This document shows, in pieces, positions 1 to 5,089 of a DNA stretch of 5,459 nt. How positions within the stretch are numbered: the first letter of the stretch is position 1; each line of letters begins with the position of its first letter. This DNA is from an uncultured Acidobacteriota bacterium (GTDB taxonomy: Bacteria; Acidobacteriota; Blastocatellia; Pyrinomonadales; Pyrinomonadaceae): the NCBI GenBank assembly GCA_946480545.1, contig CAMLKY010000182.1:1-5459 (forward strand), written 5' to 3'. A program made the position numbers and the translations under genes. The notes below the pieces were generated by a model. The model had not been told where the DNA came from. It made no database searches and saw only the letters and a program-made list of their open reading frames with translations.

Positions 1-728
1 AACTCGGGCTGTCGGTCGGCGCGCAGGTCCTCGTCGCGAAAGCACCGGGCGATCTGATAGTACTTGTCCAGCCCGGCGATCATCGTGATCTGTTTCAGGA
101 TCTGCGGCGACTGCGGCAGCGCAAAGAACTTACCCGTATGAATACGCGATGGCACGATGAAGTCGCGGGCGCCCTCGGGTGTCGACTTCAGGAGGATCGG
201 TGTTTCGATCTCAATGAAACCGCGCGCGTCAAAGTACTCGCGTATCGCACGAACGGCTTTTGCACGCATTCGGATATTGTTCTGGAGCTGTGGCCGCCGG
301 AGATCGAGATAGCGGTACTTGAGACGCGTCGATTCGTCGGCCAAATTCTCCGAGCCAGCCACTTCTAACTGGAACGGCGGGACCTTAGCTTCATTGAATA
401 CAAGCAGCTCGCTCACCTTGATCTCGATATCACCCGTAACGAGCTTTGCGTTGTGTGTACCCTCCGCCCGCGAAACAACCTCGCCCTTCACCGCGATGAC
501 AAACTCACCGCGTATGTTCTTGGCCTTACTATGAGCGTCAGCGGCGGTCTCGGAGCTTACGACCACTTGCGTGATACCCTCCCGGTCACGGAGGTCGATG
601 AACGTGAAGACCCCAAAGTCGCGCTTCTTCGCGACCCAGCCCATCAACACGACCTGTTCCCCGACATTCGATTCACGCAACTCCCCACAAGTGTGAGTCC
701 GCTCCAGATTTCCTAGTGTGTCCAGCAT
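1..728 (-). CDS. aspS: Aspartyl-tRNA synthetase, N-terminal 242 codons (runs off left edge)
   Basis: Class II aminoacyl-tRNA synthetase that activates aspartate with ATP and loads it onto tRNA(Asp) in the cytoplasm. Translating the minus strand from the ATG at 728-726 gives an open frame to the window edge. Residues about 10-110 form the anticodon-binding OB fold ([28 protein letters not shown]). Residues 136-145 read [10 protein letters not shown]. Motif 1 is at about 171-179 (FIEIETPIL), followed by STPEGARDF, the ALPQSPQ segment at 203-209, and the start of motif 2 at about 229-242 ([14 protein letters not shown]). The family is usually near 590 residues, so the rest of the catalytic core, the GAD insertion and motif 3 lie outside the window. 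No other in-frame ATG gives a better start, and no Shine-Dalgarno is visible. The gene is preceded by a palindrome and a candidate attenuator. Residue 38 is Phe, at a position that is Leu in E. coli AspRS. Identification is very secure. Confidence 0.97.
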   Translation of the reverse strand, partial: MLDTLGNLERTHTCGELRESNVGEQVVLMGWVAKKRDFGVFTFIDLRDREGITQVVVSSETAADAHSKAKNIRGEFVIAVKGEVVSRAEGTHNAKLVTGDIEIKVSELLVFNEAKVPPFQLEVAGSENLADESTRLKYRYLDLRRPQLQNNIRMRAKAVRAIREYFDARGFIEIETPILLKSTPEGARDFIVPSRIHTGKFFALPQSPQILKQITMIAGLDKYYQIARCFRDEDLRADRQPE

Positions 729-736
729 AAAGATTT

Positions 737-789
737 CGTTCGGAGTGCAAGCTTTAGCTTGTGACAGGCTGAAGCCTGCACTCCGAACG
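737..789. repeat. 53-bp palindromic element with two internal mini-hairpins
   Basis: Two 26-base arms (737-762 and 764-789) are inverted copies with three mismatches around a single central base (763). The outer 11 bp pair perfectly (CGTTCGGAGTG with CACTCCGAACG). Each arm is also its own small hairpin: 748-761 (CAAGCT-TT-AGCTTG) and 765-778 (CAGGCT-GA-AGCCTG), both with 6-bp stems. The element can therefore fold either as one long hairpin or as a three-way junction. It ends 8 bases before the aspS ATG and begins just past the terminator U-tract, so it would lie in the aspS 5' untranslated region. The shape resembles REP-like dispersed palindromes. I recall similar motifs in intergenic regions of environmental genomes, but only one copy is present here. 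Confidence 0.85.
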
Positions 790-792
790 CCC

Positions 793-835
793 AAAAAACA
801 AAAACGCCTTTCGAATTGGCGACAAACGAAAGGCG
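793..835 (-). terminator. Rho-independent terminator upstream of aspS
   Basis: Read on the minus strand, a perfect 9-bp stem CGCCTTTCG (835-827) and CGAAAGGCG (813-805) encloses a 13-base loop. It is followed at once by TTTTTGTTTTTT (804-793). It lies 132 bp past the cdsA stop and 64 bp before the aspS start. It could simply end the cdsA transcript. Alternatively it may be the conditional terminator of an aspS attenuator, since its 5' arm can pair with an upstream antiterminator sequence. It has no T-tract on the plus strand, so it works in one direction only. Confidence 0.88.
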
Positions 836-864
836 GAACGTCAACGGATTAACGCTCTCGCCTC
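830..864 (-). promoter_or_regulatory. Predicted antiterminator hairpin of the aspS leader
   Basis: On the minus strand GAGGCG (864-859) can pair with CGCCTT (835-830), which is the 5' arm of the terminator. Inside it, AGCGTTAA (856-849) pairs with TTGACGTT (844-837), allowing G-U pairs, around a TCCG loop, with only an AG/C internal loop between the two stems. This structure and the terminator exclude each other. The upstream strand starts within the TGA stop codon (865-863) of the 12-codon leader frame. A competing upstream pairing is also possible: AACGC or CGCC in leader codons 2-3 (898-893) with GCGTT (855-851) or GGCG (862-859). The pairings were found by eye and no energies were computed. 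Confidence 0.55.
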
Positions 865-901
865 AGGTATTATTGTCGTCGACTCGAAGTACGGCGTTCA
901 T
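863..901 (-). CDS. Candidate 12-residue leader peptide MNAVLRVDDNNT for aspS
   Basis: A short frame runs from ATG (901-899) to TGA (865-863) and encodes MNAVLRVDDNNT. Codons 8-11 are GAC GAC AAT AAT, two Asp followed by two Asn, and codon 2 is also Asn. It starts about 6 bases after the transcription start predicted from the upstream promoter, so it would be nearly leaderless; no Shine-Dalgarno is visible. The stop codon overlaps the predicted antiterminator, and a terminator follows before aspS. Tandem codons for the amino acid handled by the downstream gene are the hallmark of attenuator leader peptides such as those of trp and his. A frame this short could arise by chance; the position and composition together are what support it. 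Confidence 0.55.
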   Translation of the reverse strand: MNAVLRVDDNNT

Positions 902-913
902 AAAGCAAGGGAG

Positions 914-943
914 ATAATACAGGAAGTCATTTCTATTTAGCAA
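914..943 (-). promoter_or_regulatory. Candidate sigma-70-type promoter for the aspS leader
   Basis: On the minus strand TTGCTA (943-938, 4 of 6 to TTGACA) is followed after 18 bases by TATTAT (919-914, 5 of 6 to TATAAT). The predicted start is near 907. It lies wholly in the cdsA-aspS intergenic region, and transcription would pass through the 12-codon frame, the terminator and the palindrome before aspS. The short space between the terminator and aspS is almost filled by the palindrome, which makes a promoter upstream of the terminator plausible. Assigned by eye only. Confidence 0.45.
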
Positions 944-967
944 ATTTCGGTGCGAATCAGACCTCGC

Positions 968-1807
968 CTAGAAATACAGCCGTGCAAAATAGTACAGGAT
1001 CGGAGCATTCAGCAACAGGCTATCCAAACGGTCGAGTAGACCGCCGTGACCCGGAAGAATGCTGGCGGCATCTTTGGTGTTCGATCCGCGCTTCATAGCG
1101 CTCTCGGCGAGGTCACCCAACACTCCGATCACCGCCATCGCGCACGCGAGCGGGATCGATGCGGCGTACGGAAGCTCGGGAAAGAACCAAAACGTTGAAA
1201 GGGCACCGAACGCGGCTGCTGCGACGATTCCACCGACTAAACCTTCGACGGTCTTGCCCGGCGAGATTCCGGGAGCCAACTTATGTTTCCCAAACGCTCG
1301 GCCCGCGAAATAGGCGCCGGTATCCGATCCCATCAGGACGAGAAAAAAGAATCCGAGTAGATGCGTGGACAGAAATGGATGAGCCTCGAATCCGACACGC
1401 GTCGCGATCAGAAAACCGCCGAGGAACGCAACGTACAGCACACCGAGGATAGTGACGCCCATCCCACCCAGCATCTTCGAAAAGTCCTTCTGGAAACGAA
1501 ATGTCTGCGTTATCAAAACGATGATCACGAAGATGCATAACGCCATCATCAGCAGATCGGGCGCTCTCGAAGGGGCGTCGACGATGAAAGCGACCGTCAA
1601 ACCTGCCGCTCCAAGATAGGCTATTCCAGCATCGGCCTTCAGCTCACGCTTCTTTGTCAGTGAATAAAACTCGAACAGGCCCGCCGCCAGAGCGAGAACC
1701 GCGATGCCGACAAAGATCCAAACAGTATCCGGAAAGTACGATGGCAGGACGATCGATGCGATCAGGATCGGCAGCGCGACAAGGGCAGTCAGGATTCTGG
1801 TCTTCAT
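968..1807 (-). CDS. cdsA: Phosphatidate cytidylyltransferase (CDP-diglyceride synthase)
   Basis: Integral membrane enzyme that joins CTP and phosphatidate to form CDP-diacylglycerol and pyrophosphate, the branch point for bacterial phospholipids. The protein is 279 residues, the family's normal length, and mostly hydrophobic, with membrane segments at about 5-22, 28-48, 65-77, 85-101, 115-136, 147-160, 186-208 and 217-231. The C-terminal CDS signature is intact at 236-262: S-x-x-K-R, then K245-D246, P252-G-H254-G-G and D259-R-x-D262. A second conserved block, SDTGAYFAGR at 161-170 followed by SPGKTVEG at 182-189, is also present. The start at 1807 gives a typical MKTRILTAL opening. It lies 298 bp after uppS, its usual partner, unusually far for this pair, and a TATAAT box in the gap may give it its own promoter. 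A strong terminator follows 132 bp downstream. Confidence 0.96.
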   Translation of the reverse strand: MKTRILTALVALPILIASIVLPSYFPDTVWIFVGIAVLALAAGLFEFYSLTKKRELKADAGIAYLGAAGLTVAFIVDAPSRAPDLLMMALCIFVIIVLITQTFRFQKDFSKMLGGMGVTILGVLYVAFLGGFLIATRVGFEAHPFLSTHLLGFFFLVLMGSDTGAYFAGRAFGKHKLAPGISPGKTVEGLVGGIVAAAAFGALSTFWFFPELPYAASIPLACAMAVIGVLGDLAESAMKRGSNTKDAASILPGHGGLLDRLDSLLLNAPILYYFARLYF

Positions 1808-1867
1808 GCTTGTAGAATCGGCGTCAACGAGATTCTCGCTCCGGGGGACCGAAATGTTTGCAACGCG

Positions 1868-1897
1868 ATTATATAGCGTCGAGGGTCGGAACCGAGA
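1868..1897 (-). promoter_or_regulatory. Possible cdsA promoter with perfect TATAAT
   Basis: A perfect TATAAT lies on the minus strand at 1873-1868, about 60 bases before the cdsA ATG. The best -35 is poor: TTCTCG (1897-1892... spaced about 19 bases) shares only the first two bases of TTGACA. A start near 1861 would leave a leader of roughly 55 bases. It would give cdsA a transcription start separate from the long pyrE-uppS string. The call rests on the -10 box alone. Confidence 0.35.
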
Positions 1898-1912
1898 AAT
1901 TGCATGTGCTGT

Positions 1913-2040
1913 GTTCTTCTTTGCGTCTTAGCGGCCTGCGGGAAAACTGATCCACGCGGCGACGGCACTATGGTTTGAACGAGAGTACGGTTCGGTTCAC
2001 AGTAGGTGTCCCCCAACGTCGCAAAGAAGCAAAGAAGAAC
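1913..2040. repeat. Inverted repeat pair in the uppS-cdsA gap (MITE-like or dispersed repeat)
   Basis: The 21 bases at 1913-1933 (GTTCTTCTTTGCGTCTTAGCG) match the reverse complement of 2020-2040 at 19 of 21 positions, with 86 bases between the arms. The CTTTGC/CTTTGCG wording looks like low-complexity dispersed intergenic repeats I recall from environmental bacterial genomes, but only this pair can be seen here. It fills the centre of the 298-bp non-coding stretch 1808-2105, which contains no convincing gene. An 81-codon frame crossing it (1804-2049, minus) reads through both arms and has no protein-like features. No target-site duplication was recognised. Confidence 0.6.
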
Positions 2041-2044
2041 CGCG

Positions 2045-2075
2045 ATCATTCTTCGCTCTGGAGCAGCGAAATGAT
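2045..2075. other. Imperfect hairpin just downstream of uppS
   Basis: ATCATT (2045-2050) pairs with AATGAT (2070-2075), and TCGCT (2053-2057) pairs with AGCGA (2065-2069). A 2-base bulge separates the stems and the loop is 7 bases. It begins about 30 bases past the uppS stop on the minus strand. No U-tract follows on that strand, so it is not a standard terminator. It may stabilise or process the uppS 3' end, or belong to the neighbouring repeat. Confidence 0.4.
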
Positions 2076-2105
2076 TTTGCCGCCGTCGCGAAAGCTCCCG
2101 GCGCG

Positions 2106-2915
2106 TCAGGCCGGCTTTACACCACCAAACCGTCGGTCGCGACGCTGGTACTCAAGGATCGCCTGGAAGATCTCGCTTCGCCTAAAATCCGGGAACAGTG
2201 TGGGCGTGACATAAATCTCGCTGTACGCGATCTGCCAGAGAAGGAAATTCGAGATGCGCATCTCACCGCTTGTTCGAATCAGCAGATCGACCTCGGGCAG
2301 TCCACGCGTATAGAGATTCCGTTCGATGTCCGATTCGGTCAATTCCGCCGGGCGCCGGCCATCGCGTTCCAGATCGCTCACTGCACGTCTGCACGCCTCC
2401 GTAATCTCGGCACGCCCGCCATAGTTGAGGGCCACACACATCACCAGGCCCGTATTGTTCGCGGTACGTTCGGTTGCGAAAGCAAGCTCGGACTGCACAT
2501 CCGGCGCGAGCCCGGCAATATTGCCGATCGTCTGAAATCTGATGTTGTATGAATTAACTTCCTCGAGCTCTCGCCGCAGGACCTTCTTTAGCATCGACAT
2601 CAGTCCGGATACTTCAGACTTCGGTCGTTTCCAATTCTCGGTGGAAAATGCGTAAAGCGTTACGGCCTTGATCTGAAGCCGCGTGCACGTATCGATTATC
2701 GCCTTGACCGAGTCAGCGCCTGCGCGATGCCCAAAGATTCGAGGCTTTCCGCGTTTCTTGGCCCAACGCCCGTTACCGTCCATGATCACCGCGATATGCT
2801 GCGGAAGGCGGTCCAGGTCGATCTCGGCGAGCAGCTTCGCATCGGCGGAATTCGGCTTTAGTATTTCTGCGAAATGTTCGTGCATCGGCGTTTCAGAACG
2901 AGAAGTCCTTTTCAT
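2106..2915 (-). CDS. uppS: Undecaprenyl diphosphate synthase (cis-prenyltransferase)
   Basis: Cytosolic or membrane-associated enzyme that extends farnesyl diphosphate with eight isopentenyl units in cis, making the C55 carrier lipid for peptidoglycan and other cell-surface polymers. The catalytic-Asp motif HIAVIMDGNGRWAKKRG is intact (Asp46, Trp51), followed by GHRAGADSV and YAFSTENWKRP. The C-terminal family signature DLLIRTSGEMRISNFLLWQ is complete and continues into AYSEIYVTPTLFPDF. At 269 residues it is slightly longer than E. coli UppS because of an N-terminal extension. The first ATG (2915) overlaps the DUF952 gene by 23 bases and has AGGGGG almost touching it, too close for a normal Shine-Dalgarno. 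The second ATG (2885, residue 11) would leave a 7-base gap, like the truA-DUF952 spacing, and is equally plausible. cdsA follows, as in many bacteria, though only after a long gap. Confidence 0.96.
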   Translation of the reverse strand: MKRTSRSETPMHEHFAEILKPNSADAKLLAEIDLDRLPQHIAVIMDGNGRWAKKRGKPRIFGHRAGADSVKAIIDTCTRLQIKAVTLYAFSTENWKRPKSEVSGLMSMLKKVLRRELEEVNSYNIRFQTIGNIAGLAPDVQSELAFATERTANNTGLVMCVALNYGGRAEITEACRRAVSDLERDGRRPAELTESDIERNLYTRGLPEVDLLIRTSGEMRISNFLLWQIAYSEIYVTPTLFPDFRRSEIFQAILEYQRRDRRFGGVKPA

Positions 2916-3219
2916 TCCCCCTGAGGACTCGTTCTTGTACGTCGACGACAGCAGTATGGTTCAAACGGCCGTATATGTGCGGATACATCTCGTTGTTGGT
3001 CGAAGGCTCCTTCACAAGCTTTGAAAGCAACTTTTCGGTGTCGATCTTTAGGATCAGCACTTTCTCAGCACCCCGGTAGTAGCGTTCCAGCACGCCTTCG
3101 AGCTGTCCGGAATAACTGCAGTGAATGAATCCTTCGGTCGTCAAGCTGTCCGGCTGGTATGAAGGCCTGTTCTTGAAACGTTCCCAGACCTCGGGAAGGA
3201 CAATGTGATAGATGAACAT
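2893..3219 (-). CDS. DUF952 family protein
   Basis: A 108-residue protein that I recognise as DUF952 by its opening IYHIV (His5), the central SLTTEGFIHCS (25-35, with His33), ERYYRG (45-50) and YPHIYGRLN near 79-87, ending in a VVDV strand. Its length matches the family, which usually stands alone at about 100-120 residues. The biochemical role is not established. I recall the fold being grouped with ADP-ribosyltransferase-like proteins, which would make the conserved histidines possible ligand contacts, but I hold that weakly. The gene starts 7 bases after the truA stop, with no clear Shine-Dalgarno, and its end touches or overlaps uppS, so it is very likely co-transcribed and perhaps translationally coupled. 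It has no signal peptide or membrane segment, so it is probably cytoplasmic. Confidence 0.88.
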   Translation of the reverse strand: MFIYHIVLPEVWERFKNRPSYQPDSLTTEGFIHCSYSGQLEGVLERYYRGAEKVLILKIDTEKLLSKLVKEPSTNNEMYPHIYGRLNHTAVVDVQERVLRGNEKDFSF

Positions 3220-3226
3220 TCGTGAT

Positions 3227-3979
3227 CTAGTCGTAATCGACTTTCAGGAGTGTCAGGCCGTTCGCCGGCGCGGTCTTTCCCGCGAGGCTCCGGTCACCGG
3301 TGACGATGGCAGTTTGAATTGTATCAGAATCTTTTTCGCCTCGTCCGACCTCGAGGATCGTACCGATTATCGAACGCACCATGTACCGCAGGAATCCGTT
3401 AGCGCTGATACGAAACTCCAGTATGTTTGCCGAGGCGCGGCTGTCCCAGCGCGAATCGACCGAGCAATCGAGCACCGTGCGAACCCGCGATTCGCCGTCG
3501 GCTTGCGCCGACGAAAAAGCCGTCCAATCGTGCTCACCCAGGAGCAGCCGGCCGGCCGCCGTCATCTTCGCGATGTCCAAAGGTCGATGCTCGTGATGCG
3601 CGAAGCGGCGCCAGAACGGCGACATCACCGGCGCGTTCACGATCCGGTATACATACGTCTTACGCCGGGCCGAGAAGCGCGCGTGAAAATCGTCGGGTGC
3701 TTTTTCGGCGTTCATGATGCGGATGTCACGCCACAGATTTCCGTTGATCGCCGCCCGAAACTTATCGGGCGTAAACTGGCGGTTGATGAAGACATTTGCG
3801 ACCTGGCCTTCGGCGTGTACGCCCGCGTCGGTGCGACCTGATCCAACTACGCTTACCTTCGAATCGTCCAACATTCCGATCACCCGCTCCAGTTCACCCT
3901 GGATCGTGCGATCGTTCTCCTGCACCTGCCATCCGTGGAAATCGGTGCCGTCGTATTGGATCAAAAGCTTGTAATTCAT
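3227..3979 (-). CDS. truA: tRNA pseudouridine synthase A
   Basis: Converts uridines 38-40 in the anticodon stem of tRNAs to pseudouridine. The 250-residue protein opens with YKLLIQYDGTDFHGWQ, has the catalytic motif GSGRTDAGVHAEGQVAN with Asp51, the RKTYVYRI strand (about 106-113), DWTAFSS (151-157), the NGFLRYMVRSIIGTILEVGRG block (194-214) and the C-terminal KTAPANGLTLLKV. Length and motifs are normal for TruA. The frame stays open upstream to an ATG at 4075, but the family start is MNYKLLIQYDG at 3979, whose ATG overlaps the TGA of the ASCH gene (ATGA). The extra 32 residues upstream are only the overlapping ASCH sequence read in another frame. The ATGA overlap suggests coupled translation with the upstream gene. 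It is followed 7 bases later by the DUF952 gene. Confidence 0.96.
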   Translation of the reverse strand: MNYKLLIQYDGTDFHGWQVQENDRTIQGELERVIGMLDDSKVSVVGSGRTDAGVHAEGQVANVFINRQFTPDKFRAAINGNLWRDIRIMNAEKAPDDFHARFSARRKTYVYRIVNAPVMSPFWRRFAHHEHRPLDIAKMTAAGRLLLGEHDWTAFSSAQADGESRVRTVLDCSVDSRWDSRASANILEFRISANGFLRYMVRSIIGTILEVGRGEKDSDTIQTAIVTGDRSLAGKTAPANGLTLLKVDYD

Positions 3980-4434
3980 TTCGGGTACAGTAGTCTGAAT
4001 CGCTCGCAGCAGATCATCGAGCGCGAATCGAATGTTAGCCCAAGCTCGCGAGCTTCGCGGGTGAAGTAATCCCAATGAACACGCCGCCAGTATTCGAGCG
4101 ACAGGTCGCCTTCGCCTTCATCGGCTGCGAAACGCGCGTCTACGTCATCAAAGGCAAGCTCGCGGATTTCCGCGGTTTGGATCACACACAGCGGCTCACC
4201 ATGGAAGTCCGTGACGATACTATATCCGTCGAGCGACGGCGCTTCCATCGGCCGAAGCCTGTTCACCTCCACCAGACTCGCGGTTGCCGTCTTGGTGCCG
4301 GCAACGACAAGCGACGCCAGGTCTCTTGCCATCTCGGCAGTATTGCCAAAGTACCAGCTCTGGAAAGGTGTTGACGGATCGAGGTCCGAATGTGCGCAGA
4401 ACTGTGCCCAGTAGCGATCGATATTCGACATCAT
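3976..4434 (-). CDS. ASCH domain-containing protein
   Basis: A 152-residue cytoplasmic protein of the ASCH superfamily (PUA-like fold). Diagnostic parts are the N-terminal YWAQF and FGNTAEMARDLASLV, the AGTKTATASL loop (46-54), the LCVIQTAEIRELAFDDVD strand region (82-99), ADEGEGDLSLEYWRRVHWDYF (104-124) and a closing CCERFRLLYP. E. coli YqfB, a small ASCH protein, is known as an N4-acetylcytidine amidohydrolase using Lys21, Thr24 and Glu74. Lys48, Thr51 and Glu108 here appear to occupy the same places, so a hydrolase on acylated cytidine or a related nucleoside is possible but not shown. Other ASCH proteins are thought to bind RNA or act as nucleases. Its ATG overlaps the pyrE TGA (ATGA) and its own TGA overlaps the truA ATG, which locks it into this operon. 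A second ATG follows immediately (4431), so the start is uncertain by one codon. Confidence 0.92.
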   Translation of the reverse strand: MMSNIDRYWAQFCAHSDLDPSTPFQSWYFGNTAEMARDLASLVVAGTKTATASLVEVNRLRPMEAPSLDGYSIVTDFHGEPLCVIQTAEIRELAFDDVDARFAADEGEGDLSLEYWRRVHWDYFTREARELGLTFDSRSMICCERFRLLYPK

Positions 4435-4993
4435 TTTCGGCTGCCGGGTTTGTAGGCTTCGTCACCGTTTGCACACAGTGGGCAAGCGGCCGGCTCAAAG
4501 GTCGGCACATCCATCTCGACGAGCGACACACGCGGCACACCGACGTCGGCCTTACCGTTGGAGCGATCGATGATCGATGCAGCAGCGATAACCGTTCCTC
4601 CGTTTCCTTCAAGAGCCGCGATGCATTCGCGGGTAGAGCCGCCGGTTGTAATGACATCCTCGACGACGAGGATCTTCTCTCCGGGGGCGATCGTAAATCC
4701 TCGACGCAAGGTCATCACCCCTTCCTGACGTTCGGTCCAGATGAATCGTACATCCAGTGCCTCGGCCACGGCATAGCCGATCACCAGGCCGCCGATCGCC
4801 GGCGAGGCGACGGTGTCGATGTCGTTCCGGCGAACTGTTCTGCGATCGCACGTCCAAATCGTCGTGCATCCGCCGGCCGCTCGAGCGCGAGTGCGCATTG
4901 AAGATAACTTGGCGAATGAAGACCGCTCGAGAGAATAAAATGCCCGTCGAGTAGCGCGTTAGTTTTTCGAAAGTGTTGGAGTACGTCGGTCAT
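4431..4993 (-). pseudogene. pyrE: Orotate phosphoribosyltransferase, interrupted by a single-base frameshift
   Basis: PyrE joins orotate to PRPP to give orotidine 5'-phosphate in pyrimidine synthesis. The N-terminal part (ATG at 4993, 55 codons) has the OPRTase opening GHFILSSGLHSPSYLQCAL and reads to AIAEQFA at 4829. The remainder is in another frame from 4826: NDIDTVASPAIGGLVIGY, FIWTERQEGVMTLRRGF, the PRPP loop VVEDVITTGGST and the C-terminal CPLC...KPGSRK. Adding one base within 4826-4831 (TCCGGC on the plus strand) would give a continuous enzyme of about 187 residues, a normal length, with every motif intact. As written, the first frame continues only about 15 residues further before a stop. 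Everything else looks under selection, so this is either a very recent mutation or a sequencing or assembly error; I favour the latter. No classic slippery heptamer is visible. It is first in the operon and overlaps the ASCH gene by ATGA. Confidence 0.93.
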
Positions 4994-5013
4994 TGGAATC
5001 CGGTCGAAAGGAG

Positions 5014-5022
5014 ATTATGCCA
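5014..5022 (-). promoter_or_regulatory. Possible extended -10 promoter for the pyrE operon
   Basis: On the minus strand TGGCATAAT (5022-5014) matches the extended -10 form TGn-TATAAT at all but one base of the hexamer, with an A/T-rich CTTTTTT stretch just upstream. No good -35 is seen at 16-18 bases. A start near 5007 would leave a leader of about 14 bases before the pyrE ATG and would drive pyrE through at least uppS. No PyrR-type attenuator is visible in so short a leader. Confidence 0.4.
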
Positions 5023-5052
5023 AAAAAGTTTCGGCTTCGCGACGGGCCGACG

Positions 5053-5081
5053 TTTACGCACCATGGCTTAACCGTTAGAAT
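5053..5081 (+). promoter_or_regulatory. Candidate promoter for the DEDD exonuclease gene
   Basis: TTTACG (5053-5058, 4 of 6 to TTGACA) and TAGAAT (5076-5081, 5 of 6 to TATAAT) are separated by 17 bases. The predicted start is about 5088-5089, immediately before the ATG at 5090, so the message would be leaderless or nearly so. This agrees with the lack of a Shine-Dalgarno in front of that ATG. Assigned by eye. Confidence 0.45.
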
Positions 5082-5089
5082 GTTCCAAG

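Noticed and set aside
729..967. T-box riboswitch in the aspS leader
   Set aside because: A terminator in front of a tRNA synthetase gene suggested a T-box, but no T-box sequence (AGGGTGGNACCGCG-like) or specifier-loop layout was found on the minus strand. The leader-peptide model fits better.
1804..2049. An 81-codon minus-strand frame before cdsA, ending in an ATGA overlap with the cdsA start
   Set aside because: The overlap looks operon-like and the first residues look hydrophobic, but the frame runs through both arms of the inverted repeat, has no recognisable domain and has an irregular composition. It is best read as non-coding.
2045..2078. Plus-strand terminator formed by the hairpin and the TTTT at 2075-2078
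   Set aside because: No plus-strand gene ends here, the T-run is only four bases and overlaps the stem end, and the stem is interrupted by a bulge.
3212..3841. A 209-codon plus-strand frame opposite truA
   Set aside because: It is a high-GC shadow of truA, which has complete TruA motifs on the other strand.
3980..4075. N-terminal extension of TruA starting at 4075
   Set aside because: The added residues are the ASCH coding sequence read in another frame. The family start MNYKLLIQYDG at 3979 with an ATGA overlap is far better supported.
4781..4898. Programmed -1 frameshifting in pyrE
   Set aside because: The overlap region has no X-XXY-YYZ slippery heptamer or obvious downstream stimulatory structure, and PyrE is not known to need recoding. 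A simple indel is more likely.
4284..4901. A 205-codon plus-strand frame opposite pyrE and the ASCH gene
   Set aside because: It is antisense to two genes with clear family motifs, and its own sequence shows none.
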